The position numbers and the translations under genes are program-made. Of a DNA stretch of 7,621 bases, positions 1-6,870 are shown in pieces. Source of the stretch: Syntrophaceae bacterium UBA2188. Its GTDB lineage: Bacteria; Desulfobacterota; BSN033; UBA1163. The notes under the pieces are model-generated. The model did not search any database. It was given only the letters and a program-made list of their open reading frames with translations, and had not been told where the DNA came from. The stretch's first letter is position 1; each line of letters begins with the position of its first letter. The stretch covers positions 21,994 through 29,614 of the forward strand of contig DCVM01000019.1 in assembly GCA_002327985.1 (NCBI GenBank), given 5' to 3'.

Positions 1-1557
1 GTAGGGGTGAATGGAACCGTTGTAGAAAGACCAGAAGGAACGGCTAATCCAAAATTAATGACCGGAGAGATTGAGATCGTTGTGAAGGAGTTAAAAATTC
101 TCAATATCTCTAAGACGCCTCCCTTCCTGATCGAGGGGGAGGAGGAGGTGGCGGAAAATACCCGCTTGAAGTACAGATATTTGGATTTGAGGAGGCCAGG
201 GCTCCAGCGGAATTTAATCCTCCGCCACCGGGTGGCGAGAGAAGTGCGAAATTATTTTGATCGCTTAGGGTTTTTAGAGGTTGAAACACCCATGTTGACC
301 AAAAGCACCCCTGAGGGAGCCAGAGATTTTTTGGTTCCAAGCCGGCTCAATGCAGGTCATTTTTATGCACTGCCTCAGTCTCCTCAGCTTTTCAAGCAGA
401 TTTTGATGGTCTCCGGGTTTGACCGATACTTTCAAATTGTGCGGTGCTTTAGGGATGAAGACCTCCGGTCGGATCGCCAGCCCGAATTTACACAAATCGA
501 TGTGGAGATGTCGTTCATCACAGTGGAAGAGATTCAGAGGACGATGGAAGGATTGATGGCCCATATCTTTAAAGAGGTCTTAGGCATTACCTTGGAACTT
601 CCCTTCCCCATTTTGACTTACGATGAGGCGATGAATCGATACGGAGCGGACAAGCCAGATATTCGATTCGGAATGGAACTGAAAGAGGTGACGGAAACCT
701 TGAGAAGATCTTCCTTCCAGGTTTTTAAAGATGCGATTGAAGGGAAGGGGATCATCAAGGCGATCAATGTAAAAGGGGGAGGAACGATTTCACGAAAGGA
801 GATTGAAAATCTCACGCATTTCGTTTATGCCTATGGAGCCAAAGGGTTGATGTCAGCAAAAATAAGTCAAATGGGCTGGCCGTCTTCCATTCAGAAATTC
901 ATCACAGAAGAAGAAAGAAAGAGAATCGATGAAACGATGGAAACGGAGGCAGGGGACCTTCTCTTATTTATGGCCGGCCCTCCTAAAGTAGTCCACCAGG
1001 CTCTGGCCAACCTTCGCCTTCATCTTGGCGAGAAATTAGGACTCATTCCTAAAGATCAATATCGATTTGTCTGGATCCTCGATTTCCCCCTTTTGGAATA
1101 CGATGAAGCAGAAAGACGTTATGTAGCGGTCCATCACCCTTTTACTGCCCCCAAGGATGAAGACATTCCTAAGCTGAAAGACCATCCAGAATGGGTCAAG
1201 GCCAAGGCTTATGATCTGGTTTTAAATGGGTCAGAAATAGGCGGGGGAAGTATCCGAAATCATCTGAGGGAAGTGCAATCGCTCCTTTTTGAAAAATTGG
1301 GAATGGGGGAGGAGGAGGCCAGAGAAAGGTTTGGATTCCTGTTAGAGGCCCTGGAGTATGGGACTCCTCCTCACGGGGGAATTGCCTTTGGGTTCGATCG
1401 TCTCATCATGATTCTCAGTCATTCGGAGTCCATACGGGATGTCATTGCCTTTCCAAAGACTCAAAAAGGTACTTGTCTGATGACCGACGCCCCTTCAAGG
1501 GTCGATGCCAAGCAGTTGGATGAGCTGTGGATCAAACTAAAAGAGATTAAAGTATAA
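1..1557 (+). CDS. aspS: Aspartyl-tRNA synthetase, bacterial type, 5' end cut by window
   Basis: Charges tRNA-Asp (or tRNA-Asx if non-discriminating) with aspartate in the cytoplasm. The reading frame is open from base 1, so the true start lies upstream. The first visible residues (RPEGTANP at about 8-15, counting from base 7) match the junction between the anticodon-binding OB fold and the catalytic core, so most of the OB fold is missing. By comparison with the usual length of about 590 residues, some 70-80 residues are lost. Class II signatures are present: motif 1 around ETPMLTKSTPEGARDF (about 93-108), the aspartate-site segment QSPQLFKQ (124-131), motif 2 FRDEDLRSDRQPEFTQID (148-165), GGGSIR (about 412-417) and motif 3 GIAFGFDRL (about 458-466). 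The bacterial-specific GAD insertion lies at about 245-350 (AINVKGGGTISRKEI, YGAKGL, PKVVHQAL). Discrimination of tRNA-Asp from tRNA-Asn depends largely on the missing anticodon domain and cannot be judged. A 26-bp gap to the next gene suggests co-transcription. Confidence 0.97.
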   Translation, partial: VGVNGTVVERPEGTANPKLMTGEIEIVVKELKILNISKTPPFLIEGEEEVAENTRLKYRYLDLRRPGLQRNLILRHRVAREVRNYFDRLGFLEVETPMLTKSTPEGARDFLVPSRLNAGHFYALPQSPQLFKQILMVSGFDRYFQIVRCFRDEDLRSDRQPEFTQIDVEMSFITVEEIQRTMEGLMAHIFKEVLGITLELPFPILTYDEAMNRYGADKPDIRFGMELKEVTETLRRSSFQVFKDAIEGKGIIKAINVKGGGTISRKEIENLTHFVYAYGAKGLMSAKISQMGWPSSIQKFITEEERKRIDETMETEAGDLLLFMAGPPKVVHQALANLRLHLGEKLGLIPKDQYRFVWILDFPLLEYDEAERRYVAVHHPFTAPKDEDIPKLKDHPEWVKAKAYDLVLNGSEIGGGSIRNHLREVQSLLFEKLGMGEEEARERFGFLLEALEYGTPPHGGIAFGFDRLIMILSHSESIRDVIAFPKTQKGTCLMTDAPSRVDAKQLDELWIKLKEIKV

Positions 1558-1572
1558 TTCTTACTTACAGTA

Positions 1573-1578
1573 AAGGAG
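1573..1578 (+). promoter_or_regulatory. Shine-Dalgarno site of the HMGL-like synthase gene
   Basis: AAGGAG lies 5 nt before the ATG at 1584, inside the short gap after aspS. It fixes that start codon. No promoter is evident in the 26-bp gap, which supports read-through transcription from aspS. Confidence 0.75.
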
Positions 1579-1583
1579 AAGAG

Positions 1584-3398
1584 ATGACCATTGGCCGAAA
1601 AAAGAGGACTTTCCAAGGTAAACATGCCATCGAACAATTTCCACTCTTAGATATCCAAGAACCAAACCTCTATCGTAATATCTTCCCCTATGATGAAGTG
1701 TGTCGGGTAGAATTCGACAATAAATTTGTCTTTACCGACCCCCCTGAGGAAATCTTCATCACGGATACTACTTTCAGGGATGGACAGCAGGCCAGGCCTC
1801 CTTATACCGTAGAGCAGATCGTAGACCTCTTTGAGATGCTTCACAAATTAGGAGGGACGAATGGGGTGGTCCGGCAATGTGAATTCTTTTTATACAGTGA
1901 GAAGGATAAAGAGGCTGTCAGAAAATGCCAGGAGAGGAATTACCGCTATCCTGAAATTACAGGATGGATTCGTGCGGTCAAGGAAGATTTTAAACTGGTG
2001 AAGGAGATGGGATTGAAGGAAACAGGCATTCTCACCTCCGTTTCGGACTACCATATCTTTTTAAAACTGAAGAAGAACAGAAGGGTGGTGATGCGGGAGT
2101 ACCTCTCCATTGTTTCGGCCGCACTGGATCTCGGTATCGTCCCCCGGTGTCATTTTGAGGATGTGACCCGGGCAGACATCTATGGGTTCTGTGTTCCCTT
2201 TGCTCAGGACATCATGCGTCTCTCCGAAGAAGCCAAACTTCCTGTTAAGATTCGGCTCTGCGACACGTTAGGTTATGGGGTTCCCTATCCGAGTGCTGCA
2301 CTCCCCCGATGTATTCCCAAGATCATCCGAGCGATCATTGATGATGCAGGCGTACCTTCTGAATATCTGGAGTGGCATGGTCATAATGATTTTCACAAGG
2401 GATTCATCAATGCGACAACGGCATGGCTTTATGGATGCGCGGCGGCCAATGGCACACTTCTCGGTTTTGGAGAGCGTACTGGAAATTCTCCCATCGAGGG
2501 GTTGATCATCGAATATATCAGTCTGATGGGGCACAACAATGGGATCGATACCACGATGATCACCGAAATCCGTAACTACTTGGAGCGAGCAGTGGGTGTC
2601 CCTATCCCTTCAAATATGCCCTTTGTGGGATTCAATTTCAATTCGACGAGTGCCGGAATTCATGCGGACGGGATTCTTAAAAATGAGGAAATTTACAATA
2701 TTTTTAATACAGGTAAAATCCTGAATCGCCCCATTTCCATTTCGGTCAACGATAAGTCTGGATTGGCAGGGATTGCCCAATGGATTAACTCCCATTTTGC
2801 CTTAACAGGGAAAGATCGTGTCGAAAAGTCCCATCCAGGGGTGGCCAAAATCAATCGGTGGGTGACCAAACAATATGAAGAAGGGAGAACGACCTCTATT
2901 TCAGATCAGGAAATGGAGAAGGCAACCCGAAAATATCTCCCCGAAATCTTTGTTTCCGAGTTCGATATCCTTAAGGCAAGGGCCCACGAAATGGCTGCCC
3001 ATATCATTGAACGGGTGATTGAGGAGCCCGGGATGAAAGCCATGACCGCTGGACAAATGGAGCCCATCTTACAATCTTTGGTGGATGAACATCCTTATAT
3101 TCAGTTTGCCTATGTCGTCAATATGCACGGGACGAAGATCACGAGGAATATCTGCCAGGCTGTGGATCAAGCCAAATATGAGAATGTGGGAGTAGGTGAA
3201 AATTATTCGAACCGGTCCTGGTTCATTGAACCCTTGAAAGATGGTAAGGTTCATGTGACAGACCTCTATTCTTCGAAGATTACGGGGGCCCTCTGCATCA
3301 CCGTCTCCGGTACGATCCGGAATGAGGTGGGAGAGATCCGAGGCATCTTGGGCTTGGATATCCGATTTGAGGATTTGACCAAGAGCGAGGAAGAATAG
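1584..3398 (+). CDS. HMGL-like acyl-CoA condensing enzyme (Re-citrate / isopropylmalate / homocitrate synthase family) with C-terminal Cache-like domain
   Basis: A 604-residue protein of the family that condenses an acyl-CoA, usually acetyl-CoA, with a 2-oxo acid. The metal-dependent TIM barrel spans about 55-345. It shows TDTTFRDGQQ (60-69; R65 and metal ligand D66), CDTLGYG (226-232), the metal-binding HxH in EWHGHND (263-269; H265, H267) and GERTGNSPIEG (296-306). SAGIHADGILKN (356-367) is the usual motif after the barrel in isopropylmalate, homocitrate and citramalate synthases. The C-terminal part is not a LeuA allosteric domain. Residues about 505-598 instead read as a Cache/PDC sensor fold (YVVNMHG, NYSNRSWF, GKVHVTDLYSSKITG, ITVSGTIRN, GILGLDI), preceded by a helical stretch at about 440-500. 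I see no signal peptide or membrane segment, so it should be cytoplasmic. The exact substrate cannot be read from sequence. Re-citrate synthase, known from anaerobes that lack Si-citrate synthase, is my preferred but unproven identity; homocitrate, citramalate or isopropylmalate synthase are alternatives. It sits 26 bp after aspS and 25 bp before an acyl-CoA ligase, so probably in one operon. Confidence 0.85.
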   Translation: MTIGRKKRTFQGKHAIEQFPLLDIQEPNLYRNIFPYDEVCRVEFDNKFVFTDPPEEIFITDTTFRDGQQARPPYTVEQIVDLFEMLHKLGGTNGVVRQCEFFLYSEKDKEAVRKCQERNYRYPEITGWIRAVKEDFKLVKEMGLKETGILTSVSDYHIFLKLKKNRRVVMREYLSIVSAALDLGIVPRCHFEDVTRADIYGFCVPFAQDIMRLSEEAKLPVKIRLCDTLGYGVPYPSAALPRCIPKIIRAIIDDAGVPSEYLEWHGHNDFHKGFINATTAWLYGCAAANGTLLGFGERTGNSPIEGLIIEYISLMGHNNGIDTTMITEIRNYLERAVGVPIPSNMPFVGFNFNSTSAGIHADGILKNEEIYNIFNTGKILNRPISISVNDKSGLAGIAQWINSHFALTGKDRVEKSHPGVAKINRWVTKQYEEGRTTSISDQEMEKATRKYLPEIFVSEFDILKARAHEMAAHIIERVIEEPGMKAMTAGQMEPILQSLVDEHPYIQFAYVVNMHGTKITRNICQAVDQAKYENVGVGENYSNRSWFIEPLKDGKVHVTDLYSSKITGALCITVSGTIRNEVGEIRGILGLDIRFEDLTKSEEE

Positions 3399-3423
3399 TT
3401 AAAAGAAAGGGTGCGATCAAAAG

Positions 3424-5004
3424 ATGGTTTTAAACGAGACGCTCAAGAAGGCCATCAAGCTCTTTCCGAAAAAACAGGCCATCGTTTGCGGAGAGAAGAG
3501 GTGGACCTACCAGGAGTTTGGTGACCGCATCAACCGTCTCTCTCATTCTCTTAGAATTTTTGGGATTAAGAGGAATGATAAGGTGGCCATTCTCCATCCT
3601 AATTGCCACACTTTTTTAGAAGCTTATTACGCCATTCCCCAGGTTGGAGCGATCTCTGTGCCGATCAACTATCGGCTTTCACCTAAAGAAATTGCTTTTA
3701 TCCTCCGGGATTCAGAATCGAGAATATTAATTGCTGATTCGATGTTTAAGAATCAAGTCGGTGTGGTGCGAGAAGAAATTCGAGGGATTGAAAAAATTCT
3801 TTGGACGGGGGAGGTCAAGGGAATTCAGGGTGCCATGGATTTAAACTATGAAGAAGTATTGGGACAAGCGGAGTCCAGCCCATTGCCTGCCCCTTCCATC
3901 GATAGCGAAGATATTGCCCAGATCTACTATACCAGTGGGACGACAGGGCGTCCGAAAGGAGTGATGCTCTCTCATAAGAATGTGGCCACTCATGCGCTCA
4001 GCACCATTGCAGAAATCCATCTGACAGATCGTGATGTATGGATCCATGTCGCTCCACTCTTTCACCTTGCAGACGCTTGGGCCACCTGGGCGGTGACATG
4101 GGTGGGGGGAACCCATGTTTTAGTCAGGGATTTTGATGCCAAAGTAGTTCTGGAAACCATCCAGAGAGAAAAAGTCACGTTGACCAATCTCATTCCCACC
4201 ATGCTCAATTTGATGGTCAATCATCCTGATGTTGGAAAATTTGATTACCAAAGCTTGAGGGTCCTGTTAAGTGGAGGAGCGCCCATTGCTCCAGAAGTGG
4301 TTCGAAAGATCGTGGAGACCTTCAAATGCGACTATATCCAAACCTATGGTATGACCGAAACGAGTCCCTACTTAACCCTCTCTCTTTTAAAAGATCCATT
4401 AAAAAAATTATCCAGCGAGGATCAACTTCGATTCAAGTCCAAAACAGGGAGAGAATTCATTGGTGTTGAGTTGAAAGTGGTCAATGACCATGGAGAGGAA
4501 GTGAAAATGGATGAAAAAGAGGTCGGTGAGATTATCGTCAAAGGAGATATTGTCACGAAAGGATACTGGAAATTACCTGAGGAAACGAAGAAATCGATCA
4601 AGGACGGCTGGCTCTATACCGGGGATATGGCTGTGATCGATGAAGAGGGATATGTCACCATCGTTGACCGAAAGAAGGATATGATCCTGACGGGTGGGGA
4701 AAATGTCTATTCCACAGAGGTGGAAAATGTTCTTTACATGCATCCTGCTATTTTAGAATGTGCAGTTGTTGGAATCCCTGATCTAAAATGGGGTGAAGCT
4801 GTTAAGGGAATCGTGGTGTTGAAACCCGGCCAAAAGGCGACCGAACAAGATATCATCCAGTTCTGTAAGGATAAAATCGCTCATTACAAAGCACCTAAAT
4901 CGATTGATTTTATTGAGGGGCTTCCCAGAACTGGTTCCGGAAAGATCCACAAAAAGGGTCTAAGAGATAGATACTGGGAAGGATACGAAAAAAAAGTTCA
5001 TTAA
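3424..5004 (+). CDS. AMP-forming acyl-CoA synthetase (fatty-acid--CoA ligase family)
   Basis: A 526-residue enzyme of the ANL superfamily that activates a carboxylic acid with ATP and joins it to CoA. The adenylation motifs are complete and in order: P-loop YTSGTTGRPKG (169-179), PLFHLA (211-216), LSGGAP (282-287), QTYGMTE (306-312), GWLYTGD (395-401), the hinge DRKKDMILTGGENVYSTEVE (415-434) and PRTGSGKIHKK (501-511) with catalytic lysine K507. Length is normal for medium- or long-chain and aryl acyl-CoA ligases. The acid substrate cannot be assigned from these motifs. I see no membrane segment or signal peptide. The ATG at 3424 follows a purine-rich stretch (GAAAGGG, 3405-3411) at a rather long spacing of 12 nt, and the conserved ANL N-terminus starts within 30 residues of it. 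The gene is 25 bp after the HMGL-like synthase and probably ends the aspS operon, because a long AT-rich gap with its own promoter follows. Confidence 0.93.
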   Translation: MVLNETLKKAIKLFPKKQAIVCGEKRWTYQEFGDRINRLSHSLRIFGIKRNDKVAILHPNCHTFLEAYYAIPQVGAISVPINYRLSPKEIAFILRDSESRILIADSMFKNQVGVVREEIRGIEKILWTGEVKGIQGAMDLNYEEVLGQAESSPLPAPSIDSEDIAQIYYTSGTTGRPKGVMLSHKNVATHALSTIAEIHLTDRDVWIHVAPLFHLADAWATWAVTWVGGTHVLVRDFDAKVVLETIQREKVTLTNLIPTMLNLMVNHPDVGKFDYQSLRVLLSGGAPIAPEVVRKIVETFKCDYIQTYGMTETSPYLTLSLLKDPLKKLSSEDQLRFKSKTGREFIGVELKVVNDHGEEVKMDEKEVGEIIVKGDIVTKGYWKLPEETKKSIKDGWLYTGDMAVIDEEGYVTIVDRKKDMILTGGENVYSTEVENVLYMHPAILECAVVGIPDLKWGEAVKGIVVLKPGQKATEQDIIQFCKDKIAHYKAPKSIDFIEGLPRTGSGKIHKKGLRDRYWEGYEKKVH

Positions 5005-5112
5005 AGTTTTAGGTTTAAAACAAATTATCTTGCCACAGAAAAAATCTGAACTAATTATTTTCAACCTTTAAACCAGGCCTATGTTAACTTCTTTAAGCCT
5101 CAAATATTTTTC

Positions 5113-5141
5113 TTGACAATAGTTCGAAACTTATTTAAATT
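5113..5141 (+). promoter_or_regulatory. Predicted sigma70 promoter of the carboxyltransferase gene
   Basis: A perfect -35 hexamer TTGACA (5113-5118) is followed after 17 bp by TAAATT (5136-5141), which matches 4 of 6 positions of the -10 consensus. Initiation would fall near 5148. The palindrome at 5152-5163 then sits just after the start point, a classic position for steric repression. The AT richness makes chance -10 matches easy, but a perfect -35 at ideal spacing is less so. Confidence 0.6.
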
Positions 5142-5151
5142 TAAATTAGAT

Positions 5152-5163
5152 GTTAACGTTAAC
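5152..5163. promoter_or_regulatory. Predicted LacI-family operator (perfect palindrome GTTAACGTTAAC)
   Basis: This 12-bp perfect inverted repeat is centred on CG, the hallmark of LacI/GalR-family operators, whose hinge leucine inserts at the central CpG. With three more flanking bases it fits the Gram-positive CcpA cre consensus at all but the last position; this is similarity of form, not evidence of CcpA. It lies just downstream of a predicted promoter start, and a LacI-family gene begins 1.7 kb downstream. Binding by that regulator is inference. Confidence 0.6.
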
Positions 5164-5269
5164 GCACTTATAAACTGAAATATTGGTTTAATCTAATATT
5201 TTTCAATGAATATTATTAACAATTTGTAATCATTAAATAAAAATAACTTAAAATTTCTTTTGATTAAGA

Positions 5270-5277
5270 AAGGAGGG
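5270..5277 (+). promoter_or_regulatory. Shine-Dalgarno site fixing the carboxyltransferase start
   Basis: The AAGGAGGG stretch is a near-perfect complement of the 16S rRNA tail. Its AGGAGG core ends 7 nt before the ATG at 5284, which selects that codon. The open frame continues upstream to a TTG at 5261, but a start there would place this site inside the coding region. Confidence 0.85.
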
Positions 5278-5283
5278 TTTGTG

Positions 5284-6777
5284 ATGGAAGGGATGGAGAG
5301 GGTAGCGAAGAAGCAGATCAAGATTACGGATACGACGTTTCGGGATGGGCATCAATCGTCATTAGCGACGCGGATGAGGACCGAGGATATGGTACCGATT
5401 GCCGAAGAGTTGGACAGTGTGGGATTTCATTCAGTGGAGATGTGGGGGGGAGCGACCTTTGATGTGGCGCATCGGTTTTTGGGGGAGGATCCATGGGAGA
5501 GGGTGAGGACGTTAAAAAAGTTGATGCCCAAGACGCCTTTTCAGATGTTGCTTCGGGGGCAGAATTTGGTGGCTTATCGGAATCATCCGGATGATTTGGT
5601 GGGGGCGTTTGTGGAAAAGTCGGCGGAGGTGGGGATAGACATCTTTCGGTGTTTTGATGCGGTCAATGATGAGCGCAACTTTGAGGCGGCCTTCAAGGTG
5701 ATTAAGAGGGTGGGCAAGCATATTCAGGGGACGATTTGTTATTCGTTGACAGAGCGGAGGATGGGGGGGGCGGTATACAGTCTTAGTTATTATTTGGAGA
5801 AGGCGAAGGCATTGGAGGGGATGGGGGCGGATTCTTTGTGTATTAAGGATATGGCGGGGTTATTGGCGCCTTATGATGCGTATGAGTTGGTCAGGGCGTT
5901 GAAGGAGACCGTCAGGATTCCTATTCAGCTTCACACGCATTATACGAGTGGAATGGCGTCGATGACGTATTTGAAGGCGATTGAGGCGGGGGTGGACATT
6001 GTGGATACGGCTTTAGCGCCGTTTGCGTTGAGGTCATCCCAGCCGGCGGTGGAGCCGGTGGTGGTGGCGTTGGAGGGGACGCCGTGGGATTCGGGTTTGG
6101 ATCTGGGGAAGTTACTCAAGTTGGGGGAGTATTTGGAGACGATAGCGCCGAAGTATCGGGATTATTTGGATACGACGAAGATGGCGGTGATCGATACGAG
6201 TGTACTCAGGCATCAGATTCCTGGGGGGATGATTTCGAACATGGTGAGTCAGTTGAGGCAGCAGAAGGCGTTGCATCGGATTGACGAGGTGTATGCGGAG
6301 TTGCCGCAGACGAGGAAGGATTTGGGGTATCCGCCGTTGGTGACGCCGACCTCTCAGATTGTGGGGGTACAGGCGGTGCTCAATGTGTTATTTGGTCGCT
6401 ATAAGATGGTATCGATGGAGACGCAGGACTATGTGTATGGGCTTTACGGGAGGCCGCCGGTGGCGATCTCGGATGAGATCAAGAAGGTGGTGCTCAAGGG
6501 GTATAAGAAGGGTAAGGAGCCGATTACGTGTCGGCCTGCGGATTTGATTGAGCCGGAGTTGGAGAGGGCCAAAGAGGAGACCAAAGGACTTGCCAAAGAT
6601 CTTTGTGATACGCTGATTTATGCCCTTTATCCGAAGACGGGGGTTGAGTTTTTGAAGTGGAAGTATGGATTGGAGCCCCTGCCGGACAAGGTGAAGCCCA
6701 AGACCCTGGAAGATGTCAAGAGAGAGGATGAGGCCATGGCTAAGGCCAAGGCTGAAGCCCAAAAGAAAACAGCCTGA
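5284..6777 (+). CDS. Stand-alone biotin-dependent carboxyltransferase subunit (transcarboxylase 5S / pyruvate carboxylase subunit B / oxaloacetate decarboxylase alpha type)
   Basis: A 497-residue subunit that moves a carboxyl group between carboxybiotin and a 2-oxo acid (pyruvate/oxaloacetate). The HMGL-like barrel shows ITDTTFRDGHQSS (14-26, metal ligand D21), CIKDMAGLLAPY (186-197, K188 as the carbamylated metal-bridging lysine) and LHTHYTSGM (216-224, metal ligands H217 and H219). The conserved C-terminal carboxyltransferase domain includes QIPGGMISNM (311-320), YPPLVTPTSQIVG (349-361) and RPADL (417-421). The protein stops after a Lys/Ala/Glu-rich tail (about 479-497). There is no biotinyl domain and no MKM biotin site, so a separate biotin carrier and biotin carboxylase (or a membrane decarboxylase partner) must be encoded elsewhere. 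It has its own promoter, operator and strong ribosome binding site, apart from the upstream operon. Codon use is unusual: 29 of 34 alanine codons up to residue 428 are GCG, whereas none of the last nine are. A pycB symbol is possible, but the partner is unknown. Confidence 0.9.
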   Translation: MEGMERVAKKQIKITDTTFRDGHQSSLATRMRTEDMVPIAEELDSVGFHSVEMWGGATFDVAHRFLGEDPWERVRTLKKLMPKTPFQMLLRGQNLVAYRNHPDDLVGAFVEKSAEVGIDIFRCFDAVNDERNFEAAFKVIKRVGKHIQGTICYSLTERRMGGAVYSLSYYLEKAKALEGMGADSLCIKDMAGLLAPYDAYELVRALKETVRIPIQLHTHYTSGMASMTYLKAIEAGVDIVDTALAPFALRSSQPAVEPVVVALEGTPWDSGLDLGKLLKLGEYLETIAPKYRDYLDTTKMAVIDTSVLRHQIPGGMISNMVSQLRQQKALHRIDEVYAELPQTRKDLGYPPLVTPTSQIVGVQAVLNVLFGRYKMVSMETQDYVYGLYGRPPVAISDEIKKVVLKGYKKGKEPITCRPADLIEPELERAKEETKGLAKDLCDTLIYALYPKTGVEFLKWKYGLEPLPDKVKPKTLEDVKREDEAMAKAKAEAQKKTA

Positions 6778-6870
6778 GAGGGTGGTAGATTTGAGAGCTC
6801 TAAAAAAGTATAACACGCTCTCCTGATGGCTAAGTCATTTCTCTTTGCTCTTAAGAGTTTCACTTTTTTT

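Larger units (their letters stand above)
5005..5283. other. AT-rich intergenic control region
   Basis: No gene is visible in this 279-bp gap. By hand count, bases 5041-5280 hold 53 G+C in 240, about 22%, far below the flanking genes. It contains a sigma70-like promoter, a perfect LacI-type palindrome, a lone GTTAAC upstream of the -35 box (5083-5088) and a small AT inverted repeat (AAATATT at 5178-5184 with AATATTT at 5195-5201, 10-nt loop). It ends in a strong ribosome binding site. No convincing intrinsic terminator for the preceding ligase gene is visible. From the predicted transcription start near 5148 the mRNA leader would be about 135 nt, which is long and AT-rich. I recognise no known riboswitch in it. 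Confidence 0.6.

Noticed and set aside
1584..3398. Annotation of the HMGL-like gene as leuA
   Set aside because: The barrel fits the superfamily, but the LeuA regulatory domain is absent and replaced by a Cache-like region, so a specific leucine-pathway call is not supported.
3411..3413. GTG at 3411 as an alternative start for the acyl-CoA ligase
   Set aside because: It is 13 nt upstream of the ATG at 3424 and therefore out of frame with the ligase.
5012..5074. GGTTTAAA / TTTAAACC inverted repeat after the acyl-CoA ligase as a terminator
   Set aside because: The 8-bp AT-rich arms are separated by 47 nt and have no T run, which is well within chance for DNA this AT-rich.
5178..5201. AAATATT / AATATTT inverted repeat in the leader as a riboswitch or operator
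   Set aside because: The arms are 7 bp of pure A/T in a 20% G+C stretch. No known riboswitch core or second copy is visible.
5261..5283. Upstream TTG start extending the carboxyltransferase by eight codons
   Set aside because: It would put the strong AAGGAGGG ribosome binding site inside the coding sequence. The ATG at 5284 has ideal spacing from that site.
6388..6816. Antisense open frame of about 140 codons over the carboxyltransferase 3' end, and other antisense or shifted frames
   Set aside because: The predicted peptides are low-complexity, rich in Leu, Arg and His, and resemble no family. They are by-products of the G-rich, well-supported sense gene.
6793..6822. GAGAGC...GCTCTC inverted repeat as a terminator after the carboxyltransferase gene
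   Set aside because: The stem is only 6 bp with an 18-nt loop and no following T run. The nearby CTCTTAAGAG palindrome (6848-6857) before a T stretch cannot form a stable hairpin either.
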